Positions 5,001 to 6,344 of a DNA stretch of 6,344 bases are shown piece by piece. Each line of letters opens with the position of its first letter. Position 1 is the first letter of the stretch. The notes beneath the pieces are model-generated. The model was not told where the DNA came from. It worked only from the letters and a program-made list of their open reading frames with translations, and did not search any database. Both the position numbers and the translations under genes were made by a program. The stretch comes from Chloroflexota bacterium (GTDB lineage: Bacteria; Chloroflexota; Limnocylindria; Limnocylindrales; CSP1-4): contig JAOUEG010000110.1 in assembly GCA_029858845.1 (NCBI GenBank), positions 1 through 6,344 of the forward strand, written 5' to 3'.

Positions 5001-6344
5001 CGAGAGGAACGTCGGGGTCGACGCAGATCGTCTTCGGGACCGACGGATGGCGCGCCCGGATCGCCGACGACTTCACCTTCGACGCCGTCCGCCGCTGCGC
5101 CGATGGAGTCGCACACTACGTCGCGGAGCGCGGCGAGGCGGCCAAGGGCGTCGTCATCGCCTACGACCGGCGCTTCGCGTCGGAGCATTTCGCCGCCGCT
5201 GCGGCCGAGGTGATCCTTGCCCGCGGCATCCCGGTCGCGTTCGCGGCCCACGCCGTCCCGACCCAGATGAGCTCGTTCGAGGTCGTCCAGCGGGGCTCCG
5301 CAGCCGGCATCGTCATCACGGCGAGCCACAACCCGTGGGTGGACAACGGCTTCAAGGTCAAGGCCCCGACCGGCGCCGCGGCCGGTCAGGACATGCTCGC
5401 CGCGATCGAGGCCCGCCTCGCCGTCAACGGCGGGTCGGCGCTTGACCGACGACCGATGGCCGACGCCGAGGCCGCGGGCCTCGTCGAGCGCTTCGACCCC
5501 TACGACGGGTACGAACGATTCGTTCGGACGACCCTTGACCTCGACGCGCTTCGGGCGGCCGACGTCCGGGTGCTGGTCGATCCGCTGTGGGGATCCGGCG
5601 CGGGATGGATCAGCCGCCTGCTCGCGGGTGGTCGCATCGAGGTCAACGAGATCCACCAGGAGCGCAATCCGTATTTCGGCGGAGTGAATCCGGAACCGAT
5701 CCGACCGAACGTCGACGAGGCCCTCGGCCTGATGGCTGAGGGCGGGTACGACCTCGGCCTTCTCCTCGACGGGGATGCCGACCGGGCCGGTGCCGCGGAC
5801 GAGCACGGGACGTTCATCCACCAGCTCCAGGTGACGGGCCTGCTGATGTACTACCTCGCCGAGCATCGCGGATGGCGCGAGCCCGTCGTCGTCAGCGTCA
5901 ACAATACGTCGATGGCGGCCCGCCTCGGTGAGCGGTACGGGATCGAGACGCCCGAGACTCCGGTCGGGTTCAAGTACATCGGGCCGAAGATGATCGAGGT
6001 CGGCGCGATGATGGGCGCCGAGGAATCGGGTGGCTTCGGCTTCGGCATGCACCTCCCGGAGCGGGATGGCATCTACGCCGACCTGCTGCTGCTCGATCTC
6101 TTCCTCCGCGAGAAGGCCGCGGGCCGCTGGCCGGCGTCCTCGGCGCTGCAGCACTTCCACGAGATCGCCGGCCCATCCTTCTACCTCCGCGTGGACGTTC
6201 ACGTCGAGCGGTCGAGATACGCGGACACCAAGCGCCACCTCCTCGTCGATCTCGCGTCATCAGGGCCGACATCGCTGGCAGGCCACGCCATCGTGCGCAC
6301 GGTCGCGCTCGACACGAAGGATGGCTTCAAGTTCTTCCTCGACG
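4997..6344 (+). CDS. Phosphomannomutase/phosphoglucomutase family protein (partial, 3' end outside window)
   Basis: This alpha-D-phosphohexomutase would interconvert hexose-6-phosphate and hexose-1-phosphate through a phosphoserine enzyme. Codons 1-449 are visible and the frame is open to the window end. FGTDGWRARI (13-22) opens domain I. The catalytic phosphoserine is Ser110 in TASHNP (108-113). The magnesium-binding loop is DGDADR (258-263). The sugar-recognition loop is GAEESGG (340-346). The window ends at about the start of domain IV, just before the expected RPSGTEP-like phosphate-binding loop, so perhaps 20-40 residues are missing. ATG 4997 overlaps the manC stop (ATGA), with GGAGG 12 nt upstream, so translation is probably coupled. 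Beside manC, supply of mannose-1-phosphate is the likely main job. Phosphoglucomutase or dual activity cannot be excluded from sequence, and GlmM-type activity is less likely because its usual sequence pattern is absent. I therefore give no gene symbol. Confidence 0.9.
   Translation, partial: MTRGTSGSTQIVFGTDGWRARIADDFTFDAVRRCADGVAHYVAERGEAAKGVVIAYDRRFASEHFAAAAAEVILARGIPVAFAAHAVPTQMSSFEVVQRGSAAGIVITASHNPWVDNGFKVKAPTGAAAGQDMLAAIEARLAVNGGSALDRRPMADAEAAGLVERFDPYDGYERFVRTTLDLDALRAADVRVLVDPLWGSGAGWISRLLAGGRIEVNEIHQERNPYFGGVNPEPIRPNVDEALGLMAEGGYDLGLLLDGDADRAGAADEHGTFIHQLQVTGLLMYYLAEHRGWREPVVVSVNNTSMAARLGERYGIETPETPVGFKYIGPKMIEVGAMMGAEESGGFGFGMHLPERDGIYADLLLLDLFLREKAAGRWPASSALQHFHEIAGPSFYLRVDVHVERSRYADTKRHLLVDLASSGPTSLAGHAIVRTVALDTKDGFKFFLD

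Noticed and set aside
4661..6238. Long 525-codon open frame on the minus strand opposite manC and the mutase
   Set aside because: It lies fully antisense to two genes with intact family motifs. Its translation is Arg/Asp/Val-rich and shows no recognisable domain. Long antisense open frames are expected in GC-rich coding DNA.

Overview
This is a GC-rich bacterial window in which third codon positions are mostly G or C. It holds six genes in two divergent operons and reads as ordinary chromosome. I see no mobile element, RNA gene, CRISPR array or defence-type gene. The small Ala/Ser/Pro-rich linkers, a Tat-type lipoprotein signal, and start codons placed directly behind a TAGGAT -10 box fit a high-GC Chloroflexota or actinobacterial genome. 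That is a guess from style, not a phylogenetic result.

Left side, minus strand (3759 down to 1): a polyamine-type ABC importer operon in the order potA-potD-potB-potC. potA encodes the ATPase, potD a lipid-anchored substrate-binding protein, and potB and potC the two permeases. potC is cut by the window start. Spacing is tight: 52 nt between potA and potD, 40 nt between potD and potB, and a 4-nt ATGA overlap between potB and potC. A perfect 9-bp stem lies in the potA-potD gap, just upstream of a strong AGGAGG ribosome binding site for potD.

Middle (3760-3932): a 173-bp divergent intergenic region. The minus strand carries a clear sigma-70-like promoter for the pot operon (TTGACG, 17-nt spacer, TAGGAT). 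The plus strand carries the same TAGGAT hexamer 9 nt before the manC start codon. Both transcripts may therefore be leaderless or nearly so.

Right side, plus strand (3933 to 6344): a mannose-1-phosphate guanylyltransferase (manC), translationally coupled through a 4-nt ATGA overlap to a phosphohexomutase of the phosphomannomutase/phosphoglucomutase family. The mutase is cut by the window end just before its expected C-terminal phosphate-binding loop. Together they would convert mannose-6-phosphate to mannose-1-phosphate and then to GDP-mannose, for glycan or glycolipid synthesis.

I found no undescribed system here. The points worth a second look are modest: the paired leaderless-type promoters and the potA start ambiguity, the intercistronic hairpin, the operon order, a tandem-repeat linker in PotD, and possible changes in PotD ligand contacts.
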